DNA of 41,425 bases from Planctomycetia bacterium. GTDB lineage: Bacteria > Planctomycetota > Planctomycetia > Pirellulales > UBA1268. Below are positions 18,573 through 27,462 of this stretch, piece by piece. Location: NCBI GenBank assembly GCA_009922585.1, contig RFVE01000004.1:1-41425 (forward strand). The letters are read 5' to 3'. The notes beneath the pieces are model-generated. The model was not told where the DNA came from. It saw nothing but the letters and a program-made list of their open reading frames with translations, and did no database searches. The translations under genes were made by a program, and so were the position numbers. Positions within the stretch are counted from its first letter, which is position 1, and every line of letters begins with the position of its first letter.

Positions 18573-19666
18573 ATGGCAAAAAAAGCATCTCGCAAGGCCG
18601 CCTCGGCCAACGGCACGGCCACTCTCCCACCGGTTGACCGCAAGACCCGCAAGCTCATTATCAATCTGGCCAATGAGGTGGCAGTGGCTGCCGAGAAGCG
18701 GCGGGACCCGCATCTCGATATTCCGGCCCGCAGTCTCTCGAACGTGCGGTTCAACAAGACCCGAAAAATCATCGAGATGGGCGGGCAGAAAAACCGGCGG
18801 CAGCTGTTCAATCTGTCGCAGGCCAAAAGCTACATGCAGACACTGCTGGTGGCCACGGGCTGCAAGTCGCTGATCGATCAGCAGAAGACAACCAGCATTC
18901 GAGGCTTGTTCTATCTGCTCAAGCACACGATTGAAGGTACCCGTGAGGAAACCTTTGGCACCCAGGACGAGTGTGATCCGATCATCGAAGATCTGGAGGT
19001 GACCCTCGAGAGTCTGCGGGAGGAGTTGCACGTTTACGCCAGCAACCGGGGCGGCATGGTCGGTCCGATCACGCTGATTGACTCCGGCGACGAAATCGAC
19101 TGCTCGCGAATGGGATCTGGTGGCTACAGCATTCCGTCGATCGTTGAGGCGGAGGTGATCCAGTTCAAAAAGTGTGACGCCAGCTTCATTCTGCATGTCG
19201 AAAAGGACACGGTCTGGCGACGCTTCAACGAGGATAAGTTCTGGCGGAAGCACGGTTGTCTGCTGACCCATGGTGGCGGCCAGCCACCGCGGGGCGTGCG
19301 ACGGATGCTCTACCGGCTGCATCACGAGTTGAAGCTTCCGGTCTACTGCCTGCTCGACAACGACCCGTGGGGTTACTACATCTACTCGGTGCTCAAGCAG
19401 GGCTCGATCAACCTGGCCTATGAGTCGAAGCGAATGGCCATTCCCGAAGCCCGCTTCCTTGGGCTCCGGTCGCAGGATTATGAGAAATGCAGCCTGTCGC
19501 CGAGTGTACAGATTGCCCTGACCGACTCGGACATCAAACGGGCCAAGCAGATCGCCGCCTATCCGGCTTCAAGCTTGAGGTTGAGTCGTTGATTTCGAAG
19601 GACATCAGCTATGTCACCGAGGTCTACACGCCCGAGCGACTCGCGGCGGAGGATTGGCTGGATTAA
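18573..19666 (+). pseudogene. top6A: DNA topoisomerase VI subunit A (Spo11/Top6A family), frame broken near 19563-19565 by an apparent deletion
   Basis: 'TSIRGLFYLLKHTI' (catalytic Tyr region), Toprim-like 'FILHVEKDTVWRRFNEDKFW' and 'PVYCLLDNDPWGYYIYSVLKQGS'. The C-terminus continues in another frame from 19565: GFKLEVESLISKDISYVTEVYTPERLAAEDWLD*. Confidence 0.85.
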
Positions 19667-19667
19667 T

Positions 19668-19780
19668 TTCACGGAAAGCTCGGACATCCTGTCCGACTTT
19701 CCTTGGGCGGAACGTCACAAAGCCAAGGTTTGTGACCTTCCGCTGGTGCTGATTGGCGACATCCTGTCGCCGGGTGGCAG
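19668..19780 (+). repeat. dispersed three-hairpin element, copy B
   Basis: 'cggaaagctcggacatcctgtccgactttccttgggcggaacgtcacaaagccaaggtttgtgaccttccgctggtgctgattggcgacatcctgtcgccgggtggcag'; hairpins include gtcacaaa...tttgtgac. Matches copy A on the opposite strand. Confidence 0.8.
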
Positions 19781-19836
19781 TGACATGGGCTGTTGTGGGC
19801 CGATGGGAGAACGACTTCGAATGTGCTGCTTGTCCG

Positions 19837-20205
19837 GTCGCTTCCGCTCCCGGCTTCCCCTTTCATACCTTCGTCGACGAGGTCGGGGGTGCCCCTGCCT
19901 ACGAGCGAGCTCTGGAAGCAAGCGAAGCCTGGAGGGCGAAGTGTAGCGGACCGGCAGTGAGCGGAGGCCAGGAGGGCCGACGTGAACGTCCAGCGAGTGG
20001 GCAGGGGCACTCCCGACCGGCTGGCTTTACGGCCAGGGCTGGCTTCACGGAAAGCTCGGGCCTCCAGTTGCTGGTTGGCAGAAACTGCTCGGAAGCCCTG
20101 GGATCGGTCCCCCAGTTCGTGTCGGGGGCTCTCGGAGCAGATCGGAGTTCACACGCGTTGCCGTGCAGGGCTGTCAAACTCTATCTTCAGTCTCGTCGCG
20201 TCCAC
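19837..20205. other. highly structured GC-rich non-coding region between top6A and the GT90 gene
   Basis: Long inverted repeat gtcgggggtgcccctgcc / ggcaggggcactcccgac about 100 bp apart, internal short hairpins, and a second copy of ttcacggaaagctcgg (19668-19683 and 20044-20059). Confidence 0.5.
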
Positions 20206-20223
20206 CCCCTCAGCAGTTTCCCG

Positions 20224-21204
20224 ATGCCTGTAAAGTCGTCATCCTTCTCCCCCTTCCGGCGGTGGGCTCCTGCCTACTGGCGAACTCTGGTGGCGAAATT
20301 TTATTGGCGGCCGCTTGTTTCTGGCCCTCCGCTGGGTTTTCGCACGGCTGACTTTGAAGATTCGAGACTCACGGGCAAGCCCTGGGTCTATCGCGTTTCG
20401 TACGATCCTCGGGCCTTTGGGCAACGGATATGTCTGACATTCGCTCCCTGTGATCCAGCCACAATCGATCTGAAGCGGCTGCAGATCATCGTTGCGGCTC
20501 TCTGGCAAATGCGGTGCTGGCAGCCTGATTTGATTTATCACGACGTCCATGTGGATCTGAGCGATTGCGTGGATGGCGACCTGCCACATTATGTTTTTCG
20601 TGTCGCGAAGCGTCCGGGTGAGCAACACCCGCTGCTCCCCAACCTGCACCTTCTGAGTAGACGTCGCGGTATTCCGAAAGCGAAACCGTGGGAAAAGAAG
20701 GCAGACACTTGCTGGTTTCGTGGTGCGGCCACCGGCGATACGAAATTTGAAAAGAACAAGCGGGTGGCCATTTGTCAGGTGGCCAAACAGGTTGCCCGTG
20801 TTGATAGCAGGCTGACATCAGCCCCCGGAGTATCAGCAGAGTTTGTCGAGAGCTGCCAGCGTGCAGGCATTATGGGGCCGCCAACCTGCTTTACGGAAAT
20901 GAACAATCATCGCTATCTGCTCGACGTCGATGGGAATACCACGTCGTGGGATCGTTACCTGCGAATCGGTCTATTTGGTGGGGTTCCGATACGGTTTGAA
21001 CCATTCTGGACGGAGTATTGGCACCAACAGCTTATCGAGGGACAAAACGTTGTGACCGTTGATCGCACGACGTTTGCAGATCAGCTGGCCTCGCTTCGTG
21101 CGAACAGCATTGTCACGAGAGGCCGTCCTGAGGGTATTCGCGGATCGTTGGGCTGCCTGCCGTTCGTAATCGCTCAAGCGGAAAAGGGCCCTGGATGGCG
21201 TTGA
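20224..21204 (+). CDS. CAP10/GT90-like glycosyltransferase
   Basis: 'DTCWFRGAATGDTKFEKNKRVAICQVA' and 'NNHRYLLDVDGNTTSWDRYLRIGLFGGVPIRFE', resembling CAP10 (KDELC/GT90) signatures. The ATG at 20224 replaces the track's upstream extension. Confidence 0.65.
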   Translation: MPVKSSSFSPFRRWAPAYWRTLVAKFYWRPLVSGPPLGFRTADFEDSRLTGKPWVYRVSYDPRAFGQRICLTFAPCDPATIDLKRLQIIVAALWQMRCWQPDLIYHDVHVDLSDCVDGDLPHYVFRVAKRPGEQHPLLPNLHLLSRRRGIPKAKPWEKKADTCWFRGAATGDTKFEKNKRVAICQVAKQVARVDSRLTSAPGVSAEFVESCQRAGIMGPPTCFTEMNNHRYLLDVDGNTTSWDRYLRIGLFGGVPIRFEPFWTEYWHQQLIEGQNVVTVDRTTFADQLASLRANSIVTRGRPEGIRGSLGCLPFVIAQAEKGPGWR

Positions 21205-21294
21205 CGCGTACCAGCCGCAGGAGGCGGCGGCAGCGATTGCCTCGAACCCTTGGCGTTCGCGGCATCGCTCAAGCGGAAAAGGGCCATGGATGGC
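21169..21294 (+). repeat. 31-bp direct repeat, spacing 95 bp, overlapping the GT90 3' end
   Basis: atcgctcaagcggaaaagggccctggatggc (21169-21199) and atcgctcaagcggaaaagggccatggatggc (21264-21294); one mismatch. Confidence 0.9.
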
Positions 21295-21303
21295 CTTTTC
21301 CGC
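21273..21303. terminator. hairpin between convergent genes, putative bidirectional terminator
   Basis: gcggaaaagggccatggatggccttttccgc: long near-perfect stem with a T-tract in the 3' arm, between the GT90 gene (+) and the aminotransferase (-). Confidence 0.55.
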
Positions 21304-21309
21304 GTAAAG

Positions 21310-22602
21310 TTAGCACCGTACATCGTCCGCCCGGCCGATGAGGCCGGTGCGACTGAGTTGTTTCGGTGCTGTGATTGTGTTGCTGCCTGCCTCCGTGCGG
21401 GCCATGTCAGCTGGCACTGATGGGCGACCAAAGAACTCGGCAATCCGACCGACGACCGTGAGCTGCTCCTGCGGCTCAAGCTCTGGAAAAATTGGCAGGG
21501 CCAGGGTCTCGTGGGTTGCCTGTTCGGTGACCGGCAGATCGCCTGGCTGCCAGCCGAGATAAGCAAAGCACTGCTGCAGATGCAGGGGCACAGGATAGTA
21601 GATCTCGGTGCCAACCTTCGCCTCGGTCAGGTGGGCTCGGAGGGCGTCTCGCTGGCCATCAGCAACGCGGATGACGTACTGATTCCAGACATGCCGGCCG
21701 CGGGTGTCGGCCTGGGGCAGGGTGATGATGTCAGTCAGCCCACAGCGGGCAAACAGGTCGGCGTACCGGGTGGCATTTTGCTCACGGTCGGTTGTCCAGG
21801 CATCGAGGTAGGGCAGTTTGATCCTCAGTACCGCCGCCTGAAGTGAGTCGAGCCGACTGTTGATTCCGACCACGTCGTGGTAATACCGCGGCTCCATGCC
21901 GTGAACCCGCAGCTTTCTCAGAGAGTCAGCCAGATCATCTCGAGTGGTGGTCAGGAATCCGCCATCACCGAAAGCACCGAGGTTCTTGGTGGGATAGAAG
22001 CTGAAACAGCCGATATCGCCGATGCCACCCGTGCAGCGTCCGTGCCAGGTTGAAAGAATCGACTGAGCCGCATCCTCAATGAGCGGCAGGCCAGCGGCCT
22101 CGGCGATCGGTAGCAGGGCGTCCATGTCAGCCGTCTGGCCGAAAAGATGAACCGGCATAATTGCCCTGGTACGGGGGCCAATGCGGCGGGCGACGTCTTC
22201 GGGGTCAACGAGAAAGGTCTTTGGGTCAATATCGGCAAACACCGGAACGCCGCCGAGCCTGGTCACCGCGCTTGCTGTTGCGAAAAAGGTGTAGCTCGGC
22301 AGAATCACTTCATCACCGGCCTCAAGGCCAAGGGCCATCAAGGCCAACAGCAGGGCGTCGCTACCTGAGGCACAGCCGATCACGTGGGGTACATCCAAAG
22401 CGGCGGCCAATTCGTTTTCCAAGGCTGCGACATCGGGTCCGAGGACAAACCGACCCGATTCACAGACCTCATCAATCGCCAGGCGAAACTGTTTTTGGAG
22501 CGGTCCGTTCTGCCGGTCGATCGCGAGTAGCGGAACGCTTTCCAGCAGACCGGTATTCGGCGTAGGTCCGTCGTCAGCGCCGGAAGCATGGCCAGATGTC
22601 AT
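21310..22602 (-). CDS. DegT/DnrJ/EryC1/StrS family aminotransferase
   Basis: 'VIGCASGSDALLLALMALGLEAGDEVILPSYTFFATASAVTRLGGVPVFADID', 'EDAAQS', 'GCFSFYPTKNLGAFGDGG', 'GINSRLDSLQAAVL'. Confidence 0.9.
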   Translation of the reverse strand: MTSGHASGADDGPTPNTGLLESVPLLAIDRQNGPLQKQFRLAIDEVCESGRFVLGPDVAALENELAAALDVPHVIGCASGSDALLLALMALGLEAGDEVILPSYTFFATASAVTRLGGVPVFADIDPKTFLVDPEDVARRIGPRTRAIMPVHLFGQTADMDALLPIAEAAGLPLIEDAAQSILSTWHGRCTGGIGDIGCFSFYPTKNLGAFGDGGFLTTTRDDLADSLRKLRVHGMEPRYYHDVVGINSRLDSLQAAVLRIKLPYLDAWTTDREQNATRYADLFARCGLTDIITLPQADTRGRHVWNQYVIRVADGQRDALRAHLTEAKVGTEIYYPVPLHLQQCFAYLGWQPGDLPVTEQATHETLALPIFPELEPQEQLTVVGRIAEFFGRPSVPADMARTEAGSNTITAPKQLSRTGLIGRADDVRC

Positions 22603-23063
22603 TGCCGCAGATTCTCCGCAGGGAGTCGGGGTGCCACGACTGGTTGACCAATCGTGTGGTTTTGAAGGAATCGTCACAATCGGCCCAGGTACTCCAATCC
22701 GTTTTTTACGGGAACCCGCCCGGCGATGGGCCGTCGGCCAGCGGATTGGAAAGGGTGAGTAGTGCTCCGCTGGTAGGGCTGTCAAGGTCAGGGGCAGCCT
22801 TCCGGGGAGGGCAGGGAGCCGGTTGGCAGGCCATGGTGTTTGACAAGAGAAGGGAAGCCGTCTTACATTTCAGGGTGGTTTCGGCAATTTTTGCCGAGCA
22901 AGTGCGTCTTTTGCCTGTTCGTGAGTCTGCTCTTGGCTATCCCCAGCAGTCGGTTTTGTCGGTCTTTGCTGTGGGAGATGGTCTGCCTTGGCAGCCCGGG
23001 ATACCGGTTGCCGTTTCGGCAGGATCAGGCAAGGCTGCTCGGGGTTTGAAACGGCGGGAAGCA

Positions 23064-25925
23064 ATGGTTTTCACGGCCGTCATTGACCTGGAGAAAATCT
23101 CCAAGCGGCTGGGCTTGCCGGAGGCGGGTGTTGTTGCCGTGATCGAATTGCTCGATCAGGGAAACACTGTCCCTTTCATCACCCGGTATCGACGGGACCA
23201 GACGGGTGGCCTTGATGAACTGCAAGTTCGTGCGGTCGCTGCGGCGATTGTCCAAGCCCGTCAGCTAGCCGATCGGAAACAGACCATCCTGCGGACAATC
23301 GAGGGGCAGGGCAAGCTGACCCCCGAACTGCAGGAGCAAATCGAAACAGTTGAAAACCCCAAGGTTCTCGAGGATATCTACTTACCGTTTAAACCCAGAC
23401 GGCTCTCGCTTGCCGAACAAGCGAAGCAGCGGCGGCTAGAACCTTTGGCGAAGGAGATCCTGGCAGGTGACCCTCAGGCGGCCATACCCGAGACGCGGGC
23501 CGCCGACTTCATCGATGCTGATGGCGGCGTGGCGACCGTGGCCGATGCCCTGCTGGGGGTCGGCCACATTATTGCCGACTGGTTTAGTGAGCGGCCTGAT
23601 CTACGGCAACGGCTGCGAAAACTGTTGTTTACAGAGGGGCGGCTGCGGAGCCAGCGAATCGAGACACCGGGCAAGCCTCAGTCGAAGGTTGCCAAGCACT
23701 TTCGGGATTATTTTAAGTTTGACGAACAGATTCAGAAAGTCCCACCACATCGGGTGCTGGCAATCAACCGTGGCGAGCGGGCCAAGGTTTTGCGGGTGCG
23801 GGTCGAGGGGCCGGTGGAAACCATTCAGTCGATCGCTGATGAGTTGCTGGTGCCGGCGGACCACCCGCACGCCGAACTGCTCAAAGCCTGCTGTCGTGAT
23901 GCTCTAACACGACTGATTCTGCCAAGCCTCGAACGCGAGGTGCGGCGGGAGATGACCGACGCCTCGGAAGAACATGCCATTGCGGTCTTTGCTCGGAATC
24001 TGCGGAATTTGCTGCTGCAGCCACCCGTGACCGGAAGGATCGTGCTAGCGATCGACCCCGGCTTCAAGAGCGGCTGTAAGGCGGTCGTACTCGATGCCTG
24101 CGGCAAGCCGCTGGCCCATGAGATTCTGCACATCATCGGCAAGGCCGAGCAGCGGGCGGCAGCAGCTACTCGGATTGTCGAACTGGTGCGGGAGTACGGC
24201 TGCAACGTTATTGCCGTCGGGAACGGCACTGCGGGCCGTGAGGTCGAATCACTTCTCGCTGAGTTGGTCGTTGGTGACCTGCAGGAACAGAAGGTCGCCT
24301 ACGTATTCGTCAACGAAGCCGGCGCCAGCGTCTACTCCACCAGTCAGTACGCCCGGGAGGAGTTGCCTGAATTCGAGGCGGCTTTCCGGGGGGCGGTCTC
24401 AATTGGCCGCCGGCTGCTCGATCCGTTGTCCGAACTGGTCAAAATTGAGCCAGCCAATATCGGGGTGGGGCTCTACCAGCATGATGTCAAAGCTCGGCAT
24501 CTGCATGCCTCGCTCAACGAGGTGGTCGAGGGCTGTGTGAACTACGTCGGGGTCGACGTGAACACTGCCAGCCCAGCACTGCTGCGGTATGTGGCCGGGC
24601 TGAATCAGGCCGTGGCCCGGGGGATCGTCGACTGGCGGTCGGCGAAAGGAGCGTTTACCTCACGGGAACAGTTCCGAGAGGTGCCCGGGTTTGGTGATGC
24701 CGCCTACGTGCAGGCAGTCGGCTTTCTGAAAATTGCCGACGGGGCCAATCCACTCGACGCAACCTGGATTCATCCCGAAAGCTACCCAGTTGCTGAACGC
24801 CTGCTCGAGAAAATTGGACATGCGGCGACTGATTTAGGCGACCGTGAAAAACAGGATGAGATTGCCGCCGCAATCAATACGCTCGACCATGCTGCCGTGG
24901 CTGATGAACTCGGCGTCGGTCGCTTGCTGATGGCTGACATTGTCGAACAGTTCAAGCGGCCTGGCCGTGATCCCCGGGAAGATCTGCCAGAGCCACTGTT
25001 CAAACAGGGGGTGCTGAAATTCGAGGACCTTGAAGTCGGGATGGAACTGCGGGGTAGCGTTCTCAATGTGGTGGACTTTGGGGCCTTTATTGACATCGGG
25101 CTGCACGACAGCGGGCTGGTCCATATTAGCCAGTTGTCGAGCGGTTTCATCCGCGACCCCCATGCTGCCGTCGTGGTTGGACAGGCCGTGCGGGTCTGGG
25201 TGATGGAACTTGATAAGACTCGCCGCCGTGTCGCCCTGACCATGATCGACCCGAAGTCGAAGCGACGTCCAACGGATCAGGGGCGGGGCCGACCCCGGAA
25301 CAGCCGGAAGGAGGGCGATCAGGCAACCAAGTCCATTCAACCGAACGCGGATGGCACACCGCGATCGACTGGGGAACGGCGTGAACGACGGAGGTCTCAT
25401 GGCGGTGAACGTCGCCGAGAGCAGCCCCGGGGGCCGCGGGTCTACAGCTCAAGTCGCGGTCGGGAACCAGCGAAGCCAATCAGCGATGAGATGAAGACCG
25501 GTCGCGAGCCGCTGCGGACTTTTGGTGACCTCAAACAGTTTTTTGATGCCCACCATGAACCCAGTGACGCCCCTGCTGGAAAGGCACGGAAGCGGGGCAA
25601 AAAGCCTAAACCATCGGAGCCGATGCAAGCTGAGCCGAAGCTTGATCAGGTTGACCCCGGGAGTGGTCAGGCGGCAGCAGTAGCTGAGGCCGACCACGAG
25701 AATATCTCAGTGAACTCGGGTGAGGGAGTTGAGGAGCCGCCAGCGGGTACTCGGGGAACCGATCCCACCACGCCATCTTTGGGTGAAGTTGCACCAGCGT
25801 CGGGTGAAACAGTCGCGAGTGAATCGGAGGGGCCGCTGACAACCCCAGCTGCTGAGTCCACAGCCAACCAGCTGCCTGCCTCATCACCAGAGGCGGCTGC
25901 CAGTGAGAAGCCAGAAACAGACTGA
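23064..25925 (+). CDS. tex: Tex family transcription accessory protein with long low-complexity C-terminal tail
   Basis: 'VPFITRYRRDQTGGLDELQVR', 'AIDPGFKSGCKAVVLD', 'VDVNTASPALL', S1 domain 'GMELRGSVLNVVDFGAFIDIGLHDSGLVHISQL'. Start at 23064 preferred over 22596. Confidence 0.92.
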   Translation: MVFTAVIDLEKISKRLGLPEAGVVAVIELLDQGNTVPFITRYRRDQTGGLDELQVRAVAAAIVQARQLADRKQTILRTIEGQGKLTPELQEQIETVENPKVLEDIYLPFKPRRLSLAEQAKQRRLEPLAKEILAGDPQAAIPETRAADFIDADGGVATVADALLGVGHIIADWFSERPDLRQRLRKLLFTEGRLRSQRIETPGKPQSKVAKHFRDYFKFDEQIQKVPPHRVLAINRGERAKVLRVRVEGPVETIQSIADELLVPADHPHAELLKACCRDALTRLILPSLEREVRREMTDASEEHAIAVFARNLRNLLLQPPVTGRIVLAIDPGFKSGCKAVVLDACGKPLAHEILHIIGKAEQRAAAATRIVELVREYGCNVIAVGNGTAGREVESLLAELVVGDLQEQKVAYVFVNEAGASVYSTSQYAREELPEFEAAFRGAVSIGRRLLDPLSELVKIEPANIGVGLYQHDVKARHLHASLNEVVEGCVNYVGVDVNTASPALLRYVAGLNQAVARGIVDWRSAKGAFTSREQFREVPGFGDAAYVQAVGFLKIADGANPLDATWIHPESYPVAERLLEKIGHAATDLGDREKQDEIAAAINTLDHAAVADELGVGRLLMADIVEQFKRPGRDPREDLPEPLFKQGVLKFEDLEVGMELRGSVLNVVDFGAFIDIGLHDSGLVHISQLSSGFIRDPHAAVVVGQAVRVWVMELDKTRRRVALTMIDPKSKRRPTDQGRGRPRNSRKEGDQATKSIQPNADGTPRSTGERRERRRSHGGERRREQPRGPRVYSSSRGREPAKPISDEMKTGREPLRTFGDLKQFFDAHHEPSDAPAGKARKRGKKPKPSEPMQAEPKLDQVDPGSGQAAAVAEADHENISVNSGEGVEEPPAGTRGTDPTTPSLGEVAPASGETVASESEGPLTTPAAESTANQLPASSPEAAASEKPETD

Positions 25926-25960
25926 CGAGCATTTCGATAAAAAGCTCATTGGTCAGCCCA

Positions 25961-26182
25961 TCACCGTTCGCGGAAGGTGATTCTGCCTTTGGTCAGATCG
26001 TAGGGCGAGAGTTCAACCCGCACCTTGTCACCCGGGACGATCCGGATGAAGTTCTTTCGCATTTTGCCGGCCACGTGAGCGTTGACAATGTGTCCGCCCT
26101 GAATCTGGACCCGAAACCTAGTGTTGGCCAGCGCCTGGGTGACGACGCCCTCAACTTCGAGTGCTTGCTCTTTTTCCGCCAT
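25961..26182 (-). CDS. infA: translation initiation factor IF-1
   Basis: [73 protein letters not shown]. Confidence 0.95.
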   Translation of the reverse strand: MAEKEQALEVEGVVTQALANTRFRVQIQGGHIVNAHVAGKMRKNFIRIVPGDKVRVELSPYDLTKGRITFRER

Positions 26183-26261
26183 GGGGTTCCTGTGGAAAAC
26201 GGTTGTTGACAGGCTCGAACTCTATCCTGCCCGGGAAAAAACGTCCAGTCAGGCCGTTTGC

Positions 26262-27384
26262 TTACTCGTCAACCGCCGCCGGGGCGGCGTCAGAAGCCTT
26301 CCACCGTAGGTAGGCATCGAGAAAACCATCGAGGTTGCCGTCGAGCACACTCTGGAAATTTCCGACGTAATGACCGGTTCGCTGATCCTTCACCCGCTGG
26401 TCAGGATGCAGGAAATAGTTGCGAATCTGTGAACCAAAGCCAGTCTTGGGCTGCAATTTGTATTTCGCCAGCTGTTCGGCCTCGCGTTTTTCCTCTTCCA
26501 GCCGGGCCAGTCGCGACCGCAGCATTTTGATCGCCGTGGCCCGGTTTTTGTGCTGGCTGCGTTCGCTCTGGCACTGCACGACAATGCCAGAGGGAAAGTG
26601 GGTTAGCCGGATGGCACTGGAAGTCTTGTTGACATGCTGGCCACCGGCACCGCTCGCCCGGAAGACATCTTCCCGAATATCCTCGTCGCGGATTTCGATA
26701 TCGGTGTCGTCGTCACTGATCTCCGGCGAGACATCGACCGCCGCAAAGCTGGTCTGCCGCTTGCCTTCAGCATTGAAGGGACTGATTCGTACCAGCCGGT
26801 GGATGCCCATCTCGCCACGAAGATAGCCGTAGGCCCAGGGGCCGCGAATGGCGATGGTGGCGTTCTGAATGCCGGCCACGTCATCATCCTGCCGGTCGAG
26901 CAGTTCGACGTCGAGATCGCGTTTGTTGGCCCAGGCGGTGTACATCCGCAGCAGCATCTCGGCCCAGTCGTTAGCGTCAGTCCCACCATCCCTGGCATGG
27001 ATTGAAATGAGGGCATCGCAGGCGTCATGCGGCCCAGACAAAAGTGAGGTAAGCTCCAGTTGATCGACGAGCTTTTCCACTCGCTCGACTTCAGCAAGGA
27101 ACTCCTCTTCGAGCGACTCATCCTCGCGGACCAGCTCACCGAGGGCCTCAAGGTCGGCCGCCGCTGCGATCGTTTCATCGAGCGGTTTGAGCACGGCGTT
27201 GATCTGCTTCAGTTCAGCGACCGTCGCCTGCGCCTTGTCGGAATCGTTCCAGAAGTCGGCTTCGCCCATCCGCTCTTCCAGCCGGGCGGCAGCGGCCGTG
27301 CGACCGGCGTAGTCAAAGAGAGTCTCGCAGTTGAAGGAGCCGGGCGTGAATCTCGTCTGCTCGATGAAAAAGCGTTGTGTCCAT
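26262..27384 (-). CDS. prfB: peptide chain release factor 2, expressed by programmed +1 frameshift
   Basis: Zero frame from 27384: MDTTLFHRADEIHARLLQLRDSL-UGA; after +1: DYAGRTAAAARLEERMGEADFWNDSDKAQ...SPF...GAGGQHVNKTSSAIRLTH. Confidence 0.94.
27312..27318 (-). promoter_or_regulatory. prfB: programmed +1 frameshift site CUU-UGA-C of prfB
   Basis: Reverse complement of gtcaaag is CTTTGAC in the zero frame (TCT CTT TGA C), positioned exactly at the RF2 'SL*DY' junction. Confidence 0.92.
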
Positions 27385-27462
27385 GCGTCGGATTCTACGG
27401 CCGGTCGCCCCGGAAGAAAAAGGGGCCCGGCGTGAGAAGCCCGAAACCGGCTCGGCCAACTC

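Noticed and set aside
22596-23063. 156-aa N-terminal extension of tex
   Set aside because: Low-similarity leader spanning the divergent intergenic region; Tex homology begins at MVFTAVIDLEKISKRLGLPEAGV (23064).
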